Shown here one piece after another: positions 34,501 to 46,100 of a DNA stretch of 64,000 bases. Each line of letters begins with the position of its first letter. The stretch's first letter is position 1. Location: the NCBI GenBank assembly GCA_011033025.1, contig WFMF01000315.1, positions 145,596 through 209,595 of the forward strand, written 5' to 3'. This DNA is from Beroe forskalii. Its lineage: Eukaryota; Ctenophora; Nuda; Beroida; Beroidae. The notes below the pieces were generated by a model, which was given only the letters and a program-made list of their open reading frames with translations, made no database searches and was not told where the DNA came from. The position numbers and the translations under genes are program-made.

Positions 34501-35038
34501 ACTGATCAGATCTCAAAACTGTCCATTCCTCAGGCCCCCCTGTCCTTGACTATGAACGTGTAGTGGCAATGTATGAATATAACGCACAAGGGCCTGAAGA
34601 GTTGGAATTGCTGCCTGGAGATTTGCTGGTTGTTATTCATAAAGTGGACGATGTGAGTATTTAGTGTCTTCCCTCTGATCCTTGGATTATAATATAGAAA
34701 TTCAGTATTTATTTTACTATTCGATGTGTGCCATTTTATACCCATACACCTTTTGTTACTATTTTATGGGGTGTTTAAAAGCTTCAATGACTTGTCTGTC
34801 TATCTATAGCAGTAGCACAATCCACATAGATCCTCACTACTGAAGATCACTACATTCCACTTTAACAGAAAGACTACACAGATGTTTTCATATTTTGAAA
34901 ATAATAATAAACTATTTATGTGTTATCAGTAACTCAATCCTCCGTTTTCCATTTCAGCTTTGGTGGTACGGAAAGCACAAGAATGGCAACTCTGGTGTGT
35001 TCCCTGTATCGTACGTAAGAGAAATTCCTATGTCTTAG
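22557..35038 (+). CDS. PSTPIP-like F-BAR/SH3 protein, left copy (10 exons, 5' end missing)
   Basis: F-BAR proteins of the PSTPIP group bend membranes and link them to actin and to PEST-type phosphatases. Exons: 22557-22620, 23530-23564, 23807-23979, 27454-27595, 31698-31777, 32704-32814, 33965-34049, 34315-34392, 34534-34652, 34958-35038 (stop TAG). All junctions are GT-AG and the phases agree. F-BAR pieces: RYGQELSKLAHSVLGRGEVG, TLQGSLEALQK, ETEEMSKVALQ, RPYEEAVKKS, CKAVYERACFEADKSSE, ESARQNWESDY, LRNSIWNYANICSQ, LEHCDLRHDMNSYI and PIGYENYYNS. The C-terminal SH3 domain has AMYEYNAQGPEELEL, GDLLVVI, WWYG and GVFPVSYV. The human family also has F-BAR plus a C-terminal SH3 (PSTPIP1). No N-terminal F-BAR exon was found upstream, unlike the right copy; the arm edge cuts the intron. 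The fourth intron holds the foldback-B and 53-bp array insertions (array 27596 on). Confidence 0.85.
22665..23313. mobile_element. Foldback MITE in intron 1 (left arm; partner at about 48778-49507)
   Basis: Arms of roughly 300 bp are inverted: ggggcctgggggtccgaggtcga, accagtaggtttttacccc and tgcctgtaattacagtgcgc on the left match their reverse complements on the right, ending ggcctcctt. It is present in both palindrome arms, so it is older than the duplication (or shared by both haplotypes). No coding capacity. Confidence 0.75.
24290..27355. mobile_element. Large foldback transposon, copy B (opposite orientation to copy A)
   Basis: Same ends (AGTAAGGGA ... TCCCTTACT), same iterated 165-180 bp arm units and same centre as 14777-18275, but reversed: its left terminal 40 bp match copy A's right end, and the reverse. 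The centre frame MKFGMTYERRFILLQ is on the minus strand (25805-26113). Right palindrome arm at about 47820 has no insertion there, reading (on the same strand) gcaaggcggtgtcagc. In the filled site the flanks are GGTGT and (A)GTGTC, so GTGT is duplicated. Confidence 0.85.
27583..31000 (+). repeat. 53-bp minisatellite made from an exon end plus its 5' splice site (left arm, about 60+ units)
   Basis: The unit runs gacctgcagacaagctgctg + agactgcag | gtatctagag + ttgctaggttacta. The first part is the last 29 bases of the exon 27454-27595 and the second is the start of its intron, so every unit carries a copy of the exon's donor (CTGCAG|GTATCT). The genuine donor reads GTATAG and the array copies GTATCT. 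Most units are identical; a few are shortened or fused (28683, 29935, 30290). Read as exon, each unit meets a stop right after the donor (ATC-TAG). Confidence 0.95.
31001..31620. repeat. Degenerate (ggttactag)n repeats downstream of the array, left arm
   Basis: Short words ggttactag, gagtactag and gttgctag repeat irregularly. They resemble the intron tail of the 53-bp unit and probably arose from it by slippage. The mirror block is at 42655-43330. Confidence 0.8.
31863..32457. repeat. Repeat block with about nine GGTACC-containing units, left arm
   Basis: Units of about 45-55 bp of the form gaaatggtaccattttttgt + tgacgattttt + ggccc repeat within an intron between exons 31698-31777 and 32704-32814. 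The block is bounded on both sides by aacccccataaacccccgg/aagtggatatcgaaa words, which are inverted relative to each other in part. Partner block: 41803-42404. Likely a MITE with an internal minisatellite. Confidence 0.8.
33036..33920 (+). mobile_element. HINE (Helentron-type), copy 3, left arm only
   Basis: Starts AACAAGAAATGCGCCCG with stem GCGCCCG/CGGGCGC (33046-33052 with 33064-33070) and TTAATTTCCCTCCCC; ends with hairpin GCCTTTTTGT/ACAAAAAGGC (33879-33902) and GGGGAGGGAAAAAA. The right palindrome arm is uninterrupted at about 41230-41245, where on the same strand ctaataaat is followed at once by aaaaaatcaagggg. That empty site proves insertion into an A-rich target with no evident target duplication, as expected for Helitron-type elements. 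Internally it has repeats of acatctccctcaaat instead of (GGAC)n. Confidence 0.85.
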
Positions 35039-35825
35039 CTGCGTCTACTCAAACCACAGATACCTACCTCCGCACTTTTCTGCTTCCTCAATCATAATAA
35101 ACGCGTATTGCTAGTTTTTGGCTTTCTGCAGATACGCAGTCCGCGCAGCACGGACGTTTTTTCTTTGAATTTCTCGATTTGACTGACTTGACTAGTCAGA
35201 ACTAACGCGCGCATGTGTGATTTTAAGTGAATGAATTTTGCCGTAATTTTATTGCATGTGTGACGCAGCAGACCCTTTTGTTTTTTTGGGCATTATTATT
35301 GGGCTGAACATGGGCACTGGGCGCCAGTTTTCAAGTCACTTGAATTATCCCAATATTTTGACTTTCATTAATTGAATTCTCTCAGAGAATGCGAGTCCCT
35401 TCCATTTCCAATTGCCTACCATACGGAAAACAGGGGAGCACGTGGCAACATTTTCGACCAAAATATACCCAGTTTAACTTTTAAGGGAAAATCATTTCTT
35501 TGGGAATAAAATTAATCGCATATTAAAGCCCATCGTAGACTGAAAGCCTTTTTAGTTTTTTCTCATATCAACTTGTTATCTTAAATTCGTTGTTATTATA
35601 CATTAAGTTCAGTTGTTATGTAAAGCTAAAGCGATTTCAAATATCTCTTATTGTTTAAAACTGTTAAAAAATCAATCATTCTTTTATTGGATTCTTAGAA
35701 ATAGAATGCTTTTTAAATTCTTCAAATAACCCTCGCAATAATTGACATACGGCAAAGTCATCTCACGACAATTCAACCAGGCTTTTGACGTCGACAAATT
35801 ATTACATTTAATGCATTACAGGTGA

Positions 35826-35960
35826 GTGTCGAACTAATATGTGCGCGGCTTTTCCATGCGCGGCATAATCGTGCGCGGCTCGCTGCCTGTTAATTACAGG
35901 CAGCAAGCCGCGCACTATCACGCCGCGCATTGAAAAGCCGCGCATATATGAGTTCGACAC
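35826..35960. mobile_element. GC-rich hairpin MITE
   Basis: Nearly the whole 135-145 bp is one imperfect palindrome: GTGTCGAACT ... GCGCGGCTTTTC ... GCTGCCTGTTAATTACAGGC at the centre, then the complements, ending AGTTCGACAC. Outer bases ggtg/cacc also pair. No protein and no clear target duplication. Confidence 0.75.
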
Positions 35961-36199
35961 GCCACCGTTAACAAACAAGAAAAAAACAAATATTCAAAAA
36001 GAACAAATAATTTTATCTTGAAGTTTACAATATGAATAAAATTACGATTACAGCCAAAAGGTATAAAACGTATTAAGCATAAGAAAGGCGGTTAGAACCA
36101 GGAGATTTTATCAGGTACTAGAGTAGCAGACCAAAGTTGAGCATGCATTTCGGTGTCCAGAGTTTTTGAGAGTTGGGGGTGGTACTTGGGGTGTTTCTG

Positions 36200-37240
36200 C
36201 ACCAAAATCACCTTGGCACACAATATGCATCCGCAGCGGGCGTTCAGGAGGGCCACGCCCATTTCCGCTCCCAGGCGGAAAGTCAGATTTTATGTAACTT
36301 GGCTCAGGAAGGTCGTAGAAACTTCGTTTTGGGCTCAAACGAATCGCAATGGCCATGTTTATGTACGACTTGTCAACAAACATATGCTCTAAAATGCTTA
36401 CAAGCCGAGTTATGGGCGAAAACTGATTTTTTGGCCACCCGCGAGCCATCAATGAGCCAATTTTTGTAACTTGGCTCAGGAAGGTCGTAGAGACTTCGTT
36501 TTGTGCTCAAACGAATCGCAATGGCCATGTTTATATACAATTTCCAACAAAAATATGCTCTAAGATGCTCACAAACCGAGTTATGGGCGAAAAACCGGTT
36601 TTTGGACACTCGCAAGCCATCAATGAGCCAATTTTTGTAACTTGGCTCAGGAAGGACGTAGAGACTTCGTTCTGTGCTCAAACGAATCGCAATGGCCATG
36701 TTTATATACAATTTCCAACAGAAATATGCTCTAAAATGCTCACAAACCGAGTTATGGGCGAAAAACCGGTTTTTGGACACTCGCAAGCCATTGATGAGAC
36801 AATTTGCGTAACTTGCCTCATGTGGTTCATAGATACTTCGTTTTGTGCTCAAACGAATTACAATGGCCATGTTCATATACGCGACTTGCTTACAAACATA
36901 TGCTCTAAAATGCTAACAATCTTAACAAACTGAGTTATGGGCGAAAACTGATTTTTTTGGATACTTGCGAGCCATCAATGAGACGTTTTTTTAACTTGCC
37001 TCATGTAGTTCATAGAGACTTCGTTTTGGGCTCAAAAGAGTCGCAACGTTCATGTTTATGTACAACTTGTTATGTTAACCAACATGCTTTAAAACGTTCA
37101 CAAACCGAGTCAAGGGCAATAAACTGATTTTTGGACACTGACGAGCCATCAATTATTGTAACTTGACTCAGAATAGTCGTAGAGGCTTCGTTTTGGACTC
37201 AAAAGAATTGCAATTGATTATTAAGTTAATGTTTATTATA
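36200..37240. repeat. Satellite, about 171-bp unit, 5-6 copies
   Basis: The word aactt(g)gctcagga marks starts at 36296, 36468, 36639, 36810, 36993 and 37160 (spacing 167-183, mostly 171). Each unit has gacttcgttttg-gctcaaacga, atggccatgtttat, atatgctctaaaatgct and gagttatgggcgaaaa. The first three are closest to each other. Frames across it simply translate the repeat. Confidence 0.85.
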
Positions 37241-37758
37241 TACGACTTGTCACATCCCATAATAAAACGTTTAATGCACTGTTATTCTAAAGTTCTAAAT
37301 GTTAATCAAGAAGTTTTCTAGCTGATCCACGCTGCTTACAATAATTCTAAACGTTCTCGTATATATCATTATCATTTGCAACTTGCCTACTACTTTATTG
37401 GCCTTTGATTCAGCAAGCCTTTTTAACCAGCACTTTTTAACCAGCCCTATGGACAAAAATCTAATCATTTTGAACCATTTTAACCAGTCCCAGACAAAAA
37501 TTTTCTAGTGGTTACCAGATCAAGGATCTTATGCTCTAGAATGATCACTGAAACACATTTGTACTCAATAATGTGCAACGAAAGACCCAAATCCCGGTCT
37601 TATAATGTTATGATTTAGCTCCACTTTACCCAGCATTTTTTGAACGAAGGCCAATAAGGTTAGTCATTCATGTTGTTTAACAGGCTTTTTCATTTTTGTT
37701 TGACCTATCTCCAGGAGACAAAAACGCAGACTTATATCTGTCACTCCTTCTCAGTTTA

Positions 37759-37983
37759 TGAGTCCTTGATAATGACGGTATCTGAGTAACAGTCACTGAG
37801 CTGGACAATGTTACCTTCACTGCACGAGGTCGTGTGGGTTGGCTTTAAAATTTGGAAGCTTTCAGTCACAGCTTCCAAGTACAATGCAGTAAGCTGCATG
37901 ATTTCATTTTGATCTACCTTACATATTCTCATATTAATGTCTTCACACCTTCTTCTGGAAGTCCAAACACGAAGAGGCTTCAT
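37759..37983 (-). CDS. Unassigned frame, possible terminal exon, about 75 aa
   Basis: Not recognised. On the minus strand the frame reads LDMKPLRVWTSRRRCED, then INMRICKVDQNEIMQLTALY and LEAVTESFQIL, ending IIKDS at a TAA. Composition is varied and protein-like, unlike the satellites on either side. A stop lies just upstream in frame, so it would start at the Met or be a spliced last exon. It could equally be a relic of a mobile element. It is not inside the duplicated arms. Confidence 0.25.
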
Positions 37984-38689
37984 ATCCAGTCCTCCTCCTC
38001 CTTCACCAGCTTCTTACTTGGCTAGGGGGTAACATTTTCCCTTTACTTCTGACTCTGCCCTGACATGAGGACGTAGCATTAAGACCTCAACTCTTCCTTC
38101 ACAGTTTCTTGAAAACAAATGACGTGACAATTGATTTCCACTGCACGCAATTAATCGTCTTTACATTCCAGCAGCTGCTGCTGGCCGCCTATCGGGTCCA
38201 TTTTGGGATACTGCCCGAGGCGTAAGCCCGAGGTGGTATCCGGTTTTGGCCTGAGCCCGTAGGGTGAGGTCTAAACCAATATGGACCCGATCAGGCAAGT
38301 GTCTATATATTATAGACCCGCATGAAAACTGCAGATGGTTCTATAAGAATATAATTGTGGGGGGGGGGGATTGATCTTCATATTTACTTTCTGAGCCACA
38401 TGATAGTATATTTATTTTACCCGGAAATATATAAAGGCCATAAATAGAAAACAAGATTTTATTGTAGAGTTTATTGCAGAGTTTATTAAGGATCGAGGAT
38501 GCACGCTAGATGTGTTTGGTGACCTTGACTTTAACCAACTTTGTAAAAAGATAAGAGGAATCATAATAAGTGCCGTTCTAGGTCAGTATACTCACGTTTG
38601 AGGTTATTGATTTTGCTCGAGACATAAATAGAAATGAGTTGTAATAGAAGTTGTAATCGAATGGCCATTTCGAGAAAGAGTGGAAATAG

Positions 38690-39530
38690 AGCCTTGAACC
38701 ATGCTCTACCCCCTTAAACCGACCATTTCCAGTCAAGTTACATGGTTACATGGTCTCCATCTCATTAGCTGTCCAAATGCCCAAATTGGGTCTCATGGAC
38801 AGCAAATATGGCCGAATTGGGGATTATCTCGGGAACGGGCTGAGATAGAGCCTTGAAACCATGCTTTGCCCTCACGAACCGACCATTTCCGGTCGAGTTG
38901 GATGGTTCTGATGGTCTTCATCTCATAAGTTGTCCAAATGCCCAAATTGGGCCTCATGGACAGCCAATATGGCCTAAATGGGGATTATCTCGGGAATAGG
39001 TTGAGATAGAGCTTTGAAACCATGCTTTACCCTCACAAAGCGGCCAATCCCAGTCGAGTTACATGGTTCTGATGCTCTACATCTCATAAGTTGTCCAAAT
39101 GCCCAAATTGGGCCTCATGGACAGCCAATATGGCAAAATTGGGGATTATCTCGGGAATAGGTGGAGATAGAGCTTTGAAACCATGCTCTACCCTCATAAA
39201 CCGATCATTTTCGGTTGAGTTACACGGTTCTGATTTTCTCCATCTCATAAGCTGTCCAAATGCCCGAATTGGGCCTCATGGACAGCCAACATGGCCAAAA
39301 TGGGGATTATCTCGGAAACGGATTGAGATAGAGCTTGGAAACCAAGCTCTACCCTCATAAACCGATCATTTCCAGTCGAGTTACACGGTTCTGATGTTCT
39401 CCCCCTCATAAGCTGCCCAAATGCCCATATTGGGCCTCATGGACAGCCAAAATGGCCAAATTTGGGATTATCTCAAAGGAATGGGTTGAGGTAGAACCTT
39501 AAAACCATGTTCTACCCTACCAAAACCGAC
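38690..39530. repeat. Satellite with a regular 161-bp unit, about 5 copies
   Basis: cccaaattgggcctcatgga words start at 38780, 38941, 39102, 39263 and 39424, exactly 161 bp apart. Each unit also has ggggattatctcgggaa, gagatagagctttgaaacca and ttgtccaaatg. Constant length and low divergence suggest recent amplification. Confidence 0.9.
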
Positions 39531-40103
39531 AATTCTACGTCAGTTAGAGTGGTAATTTATAACTTTTCCTCAAAAGAAGCTGAGATATCGTTCATTCATT
39601 TTTTTGGGCACTGCCCAAAAGGCGTGGGCCAAAAAATGGGTTTCCGCATCGAGGGTTTTTGAGACTTTTTTTCTGGTATGTGTTTGACCTATATGCTATC
39701 GAATTGAACCCTCAAACCTAGATTAAGATTTATTTCACACCCATGTTCAGATATATCAAATATAGCCCTTACTACAAGGGACTCTCGCATTCTCTGACAA
39801 TAAGTGATAAATTCAAGCGACTTGAAAATTGGCGCCCAGTGCCCATGTTTAGCCCAATAATAATGTCCAATAAACATTGCTGCGTCACACATGCAATAAA
39901 ATTACGGCAAAATTCATTCACTTAAAATCACACATGCGCGCGTTCTGATTAGTCAAGTCAGTCAAATCGAGAAATTCAAAGAAAAAGCGTCTGTGATGCG
40001 CGGAGTGCGTATCTGCAGAAAGCCAAAAACTAGCAATACGCGTTTATTATGATTGAGGAAGCAGAAAAGTGGAGGTAGGTATCTGTGGATTGAGTAGACG
40101 CAG

Positions 40104-43100
40104 CTAAGACATAGGAATTTCTCTTACGTACGATACAGGGAACACACCAGAGTTGCCATTCTTGTGCTTTCCGTACCACCACAGCTGAAATGGAAAACAG
40201 AGGATTGAGTAACTGATATCGCATAAATAGTTTATTATTATTTTCAAAATATGAAAACATCTGTGTAGTCTTTCTGTTAAAAGTGGAATCTTCAGTAGTG
40301 AGGATCTGTGTGAATTGTGCTACTGCTATAGATAGACAGACAAGTCATTGAAGCTTCTAAACACACAATGAAATAGTAACAATTCAAAGTCTATAAAGGT
40401 GTATGGGTATATGGCACATATCGAAGAGTTAAATAAATACTGAATTTCTATTTTATAATCCAAGGATCAGAGGGAAGACACTAAATACTCACATCGTCCA
40501 CTTTATGAATAACAACCAGCAAATCTCCAGGCAGCAATTCCAACTCTTCAGGTCCTTGTGCGTTATATTCATACATTGCCACTACACGTTCATAGTCAAG
40601 GACAGGAGGCCCTGAGGAATGGACAGTTTGGAGATCTGATCAGTTATTGGGGATAACATGAAATAGGATCTATCTCTCAAACCAGTCTCGGAGGAATAGG
40701 ATCTATCTCTCAAACCAGTGTTGGAGAAAACAGTTGTTTCTATAAGACTTACCTTTGGGTAGAACGTTTTTCTTCACTTCATCTTCAATTCTTACATTGG
40801 AGTTGTAGTAGTTTTCATAGCCAATAGGCACTGAAATCACCAATCATTCATTGAACGGTAATTGATTAAATCATTCATATAGTTCATGTTTGGTATTTCT
40901 CGAGTTCATTGTCTGCATGACTACACATGAAAGAATGATGAGGTGTATATAAGCTAGTTAGCTCATAACCATAACATCCTGACATTGCCAAATCAGTGAG
41001 ATTATAGAGAACGACAATGAAATGGCTGAGTCAATGAAATGAATTCAGAGGTTTAAAATCCAAGTGTTGCTGCTACCCCCCTCACACCTCACACCTGGTC
41101 GGTTGGTTCCTGTCTTGTTCTGCTTTATGTACGTGTTCATATCATGTCGCAAGTCACAGTGCTCTAGCGACTTTCTCACCTAATTAGACAGACACAAGGG
41201 AAGTTCTGGAAAGTTCCCCTTGATTTTTTATTTATTAGATATAGAAGCTATTCTGGGCCCAAATGTTTGAAAAGAGAACACTGAATATATAATGGGGAAA
41301 GCGGACATTTCTATTGTGGAATTGTGGTTTTAAAAAGCGAATAGGAGGCACGGAACAGGAAAAATCGGATAAAAAAGTCCATGCCTGTTTTCACTAATTG
41401 TTTAAGTTTCCTACAAATCGTAGATTGGAATCATGTGCGGACCCCTACCTCCTCAAGGCGGTGATCAGTGTCCACTAAGGCTTGGGAGCAGATGTTGGCG
41501 TAGTTCCAAATACTGTTCCTAAGCTTCGTTACCCGGGCCTCCTCCAAGGAGTCCATCTTCTGAAACGGATATAGGTTTTACAAAAGTTACAACATTACGT
41601 TATACAATTTGAAATTATGCATGAGGACAAGTTATAGAATGGGTTGATGATTAAAGCAATCAATTTACTACCTTTTCATTGTTGAAGAGCAGTTCGAAAT
41701 CCATCAATTTCATCACGGAGACGTTTTGACAAGTTTGATCATGTGTGTCATTTCATGCCCCGGCAATCATTCCGGACGTTGAACAACTACTACTCTACTA
41801 ATGGGGGGGGGGCAACCCCCATAAACCCCCAAAAATTTAACCGCCATTTGCCTTTTTCGATATCCACTTGGGGGTTTATGGGGGTTTAATTTTCCAGAAA
41901 AAGGTCGAAAATCTTCAATGAAAATTGGTACCATTTCAAAATAGGGCCAAAAATCGTCAACAAAAAATGGTACCATTTCAGAAAAGGCTTGAAAATCGCC
42001 AACAAAAATGGTACCATTTCAAAAAGGGTCTAAGATTGTCAACAAAAATGGTACCATTTCAAAAATGGCCGAAAATGGTACCATTTTAGGAAAGGTTCGA
42101 AAATGTGCAACAGAAAATGGTATTTCAAAAAAGGCTTGAAAATCGCTAAAAAATGGTACCATTTCAGAAAAGGGCCGAAATTCATCAACAAAAATGGTAC
42201 CATTTCAAAAAAAAGGCCAAAATCGTCAACAAAAAATGGTACCATTCCGTAAAATGCCAAAAATCGTGAACAAAATCAGTCATAAAACAGCAAAATTTAA
42301 CTAAATTAAGCCCCCATAAACCCCCATAAACCCCCAAAAATTAAACCTCCATTTGCCATTTTTCGATATCCACCGGGGGTTTATGGGGGTTGGCCCCCCT
42401 ACTAATCTACTACTTCTACTAACCTAGTAACCTAGTAACCCACAGTACTATAGGCTACTCTAGCAACTAAAGTATACTAAAGAACCTGGCAGTATAGCGA
42501 GTAGTCACTTTCCCAGTTTTGTCGAGCTGATTCCAAGGCTTTCACTGATTCGCTGTATTCTTTATCTGAAAAACACGCAGTTACCTCACGAGTGGAAAAT
42601 GCCCTGTCAGCAGCACATCTTTCTAATCAGCTCAGTCTATACAATATAATAGTAGCCCAGTAACCTCGTTACCTTGTAACCCCAGGTAACCTAGTAACCC
42701 CAGGTAACCTAGTATCCTAGTAATCCAGTAACCTAGTAACCCCAGGTAACCTAGTATCCTAGTAATCCAGTAACCTAGTAACCCCAGGTAACCTAGTAAC
42801 CTAGTAACTCAGTAACCTAGTAACCTAGTAACCCAGTACTCTAGTACTCTAGAAACTCAGTAGTCTAGTAACCTAGTACTCTAGAAACTTAGTAACCAAG
42901 TAACATAGTAACATAGTAACCTAGTAACATTGTACTCTGGTAACCTAGTATTTAGTAACCCAGTAACCTAGGAACATAGTTACCCATTACTCTTGTAACC
43001 TAGTAACCTAGTAACTCAGTAACCTAGTAACCTAGTAACCCAGTACTCTAGTACTCTAGAAACTCAGTAGTCTAGTAACCTACTACTCTAGAAACCCAGT

Positions 43101-46100
43101 ACTCTAGTAACCTAGTAACCAAGTACTCTAGTAACTTAGCAATTCTGGTAACCTAGTAACCTAGTGCTCTAGTAACCTAGTAACCAAGTACTCTTTAACC
43201 TAGTAACCTAGCAACTCAGGGAACCTATTACCTAGCAACCTAGCAACTCTGGTAACCTAGCAACCTGGCAACTCTGGTAACCTAGCAACTCTGGCAACCT
43301 AGCAACTCTTGTAACCTAGCAACTCTACATACCTGCAGTCTCAGCAGCTTGTCTGCAGGTCTAGTAACCTAGCAACTCTAGATACCTGCAGTCTCAGCAG
43401 CTTGTCTGCAGGTCTAGTAACCTAGCAACTCTAGATACTTGCAGTCTCAGCAGCTTGTCTGCAGGTCTAGTAACCTAGCAACTCTAGATACCTGCAGTCT
43501 CAGCAGCTTGTCTGCAGGTCTAGTAACCTAGCAACTCTATACCTGCAGTCTCAGCAGCTTGTCTGCAGGTCTAGTAACCTAGCAACTCTAGATACCTGCA
43601 GTCTCAGCAGCTTGTCTACAGGTCTAGGAACCTAGCAACTCTAGATACCTGCAGTCTCAGCAGCTTGTCTGCAGGTCTAGTAACCTAGCAACTCTAGATA
43701 CCTGCAGTCTCAGCAGCTTGTCTGCAGGTCTAGTAACCTAGCAACTCTAGATATCTGCAGTCTCAGCAGCTTGTCTGCAGGTCTAGTAACCTAGCAACTC
43801 TAGATACCTGCAGTCTCAGCAGCTTGTCTGCAGGTCTAGTAACCTAGCAACTCTAGATACCTGCAGTCTCAGCAGCTTGTCTGCAGGTCTAGTAACCTAG
43901 CAACTCTAGATACCTGCAGTCTCAGCAGCTTGTCTGCAGGTCTAGTAACCTAGCAACTCTAGATACCTGCAGTCTCAGCAGCTTGTCTGCAGGTCTAGTA
44001 ACCTAGCAACTCTAGATACCTGCAGTCTCAGCAGCTTGTCTGCAGGTCTAGTAACCTAGTAACTCTAGATACCTGCAGTCTCAGCAGCTTGTCTGCAGGT
44101 CTAGTAACCTAGCAACTCTATATACCTGCAGTCTCAGCAGCTTGTCTGCAGGTCTAGTAACCTTGCAACTCTAGATACCTGCAGTCTCAGCAGCTTGCCT
44201 GCAGGTCTAATAACCTTGCAACTCTAGATACCTGCAGTCTCAGCAGCTTGTCTGCAGGTCTAGTAACCTAGCAACTCTGTACCTGCAGTCTCAGCAGCTT
44301 GTCTGCAGGTCTAGTAACCTAGCAACTCTAGATACCTGCAGTCTCAGCAGCTTGTCTGCAGGTCTAGTAACCTAGCAACTCTATATACCTGCAGTCTCAG
44401 CAGCTTGTCTGCAGGTCTAGTAACCTAGCAACTCTAGATACCTGCAGTCTCAGCAGCTTGTCTGCAGGTCTAGTAACCTAGCAACTCTAGATACCTGCAG
44501 TCTCAGCAGCTTGTCTGGTAACCTAGCAACTCTATATACCTGCAGTCTCAGCAGCTTGTCTGCAGGTCTAGTAACCTAGCAACTCTAGATACCTGCAGTC
44601 TCAGCAGCTTGTCTGCAGGTCTAGTAACCTAGCAACTCTATATACCTGCAGTCTCAGCAGCTTGTCTGCAGGTCTAGTAACCTAGCAACTCTAGATACCT
44701 GCAGTCTCAGCAGCTTGTCTGCAGGTCTAGTAACCTAGCAACTCTAGATACCTGCCGTCTCAGCAGCTTGTCTGCAGGTCTAGTAACCTAGCAACTCTAG
44801 ATACCTGCAGTCTCAGCAGCTTGTCTGCAGGTCTAGTAACCTAGTAACTCTAGATACCTGCAGTCTCAGCAGCTTGTCTGCAGGTCTAGTAACCTAGCAA
44901 CTCTAGATACCTGCAGTCTCAGCAGCTTGTCTGCAGGCCAGGCTAGCAAACTCAGACACAGGCGCCTTCAGCAGATGAGTGGAAAAATAACTAATTTTGC
45001 CCAATTTTATAAATCTGCTTTTCAACGCAGACAATATATTTCATTTAAATTTAATTAACTACTAGGTTTTCAATTTAGTTCGTCCAATGATGGGTGAAGT
45101 TTGTTTAAATACTAGATACATCAGTGCAAAACAGTTCTGTTTCTGCAGGTCTAGTAACCTAGTATTGTAAAATCATAATACCGGTAGGTTAAATATTTCG
45201 GCCTCCAACTTAGGAAGGTTGAGGTGCTAAACCTCCGTTGTGTTGTTAAGCTAAATCTTAATATTATGAAGATCTATCAATGTGATTTGATTCCATTTAA
45301 AGATTGAAACATCACATTTTAGTTAGCTGGGATTATTAGTAAACATAGATGGTAAATTTGCGACTTAATCCGGTGAAATGACCTCATCACCTTGTCTGCA
45401 GGTCTAGTAACCTAGCAACTCTAGATCGCCTATTTATTCAGCATCAGTTGCAGGTCTAGTAATGAATTGAAAAAGATACCTGCAGTCTCAGCAGCTTATC
45501 TACAAAACATAATTTTGTCTCTAGATGTCTGCAGGTCAATCAAAGCAGCTCTTATTTTGCATTTTGTCTAGGAACCTAGCAACTAAAGATACCTGCAGTC
45601 TCAGCAGCTTGTCTGCAGGTCTAGCCCCCTAGCAACTCTAGATACCTGCAGTCTCAGCAGCTTGTCTGCAGGTCTAGAACCTAGCAGCCTCAGCCTCCCC
45701 TTCAGAAAATCCTAGTTACCCCCCAGTGTCTAGTAGTAACCTAGCAACTCTAGATACCTGCAGTCTCAGCAGCTTGTCTGCAGGTCTAGTAACCTAGCAA
45801 CTCTAGATACCTGCAGTCTCAGCAGCTTGTTTGCAGGTCTAGTAACCTAGCAACTCTAGATACCTGCAGTCTCAGCAGCTTGTCTGCAGGTCTAGTAACC
45901 TAGCAACTCTAGATACCTGCAGTCTCAGCAGCTTGTCTGCAGGTCTAGGAACCTAGCAACTCTAGATACCTGCAGTCTCAGCAGCTTGTCTGCAGGTCTA
46001 GTAACCTAGCAACTCTAGATACCTGCAGTCTCAGCAGCTTGTCTGCAGGTCTAGTAACCTAGTAACTCTAGATACCTGCAGTCTCAGCAGCTTGTCTGCA

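Larger units (their letters stand above)
22325..35402. repeat. Left arm of a giant inverted repeat
   Basis: From tgattaatagccataatgac at 22325 to gagaatgcgagtccctt at about 35402, the sequence is repeated in reverse complement at 39776-49839. Exons, introns and repeats follow in the same order. The left arm is longer because it holds two insertions absent on the right: the foldback element 24290-27355 and HINE copy 3 at 33036-33920. The 4.4-kb spacer is not shared. Confidence 0.9.
35403..39775. other. Spacer of the giant inverted repeat
   Basis: About 4.4 kb not shared by the arms. It holds a small hairpin MITE (35826-35960), two different satellites (about 36200-37240 and 38690-39530), one minus-strand frame (37759-37983) and AT-rich sequence. 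Confidence 0.75.

Noticed and set aside
36111..36933. Open frames up to 167 aa on both strands
   Set aside because: Period matches the 171-bp satellite, and 171 is a multiple of 3, so frames stay open by chance.
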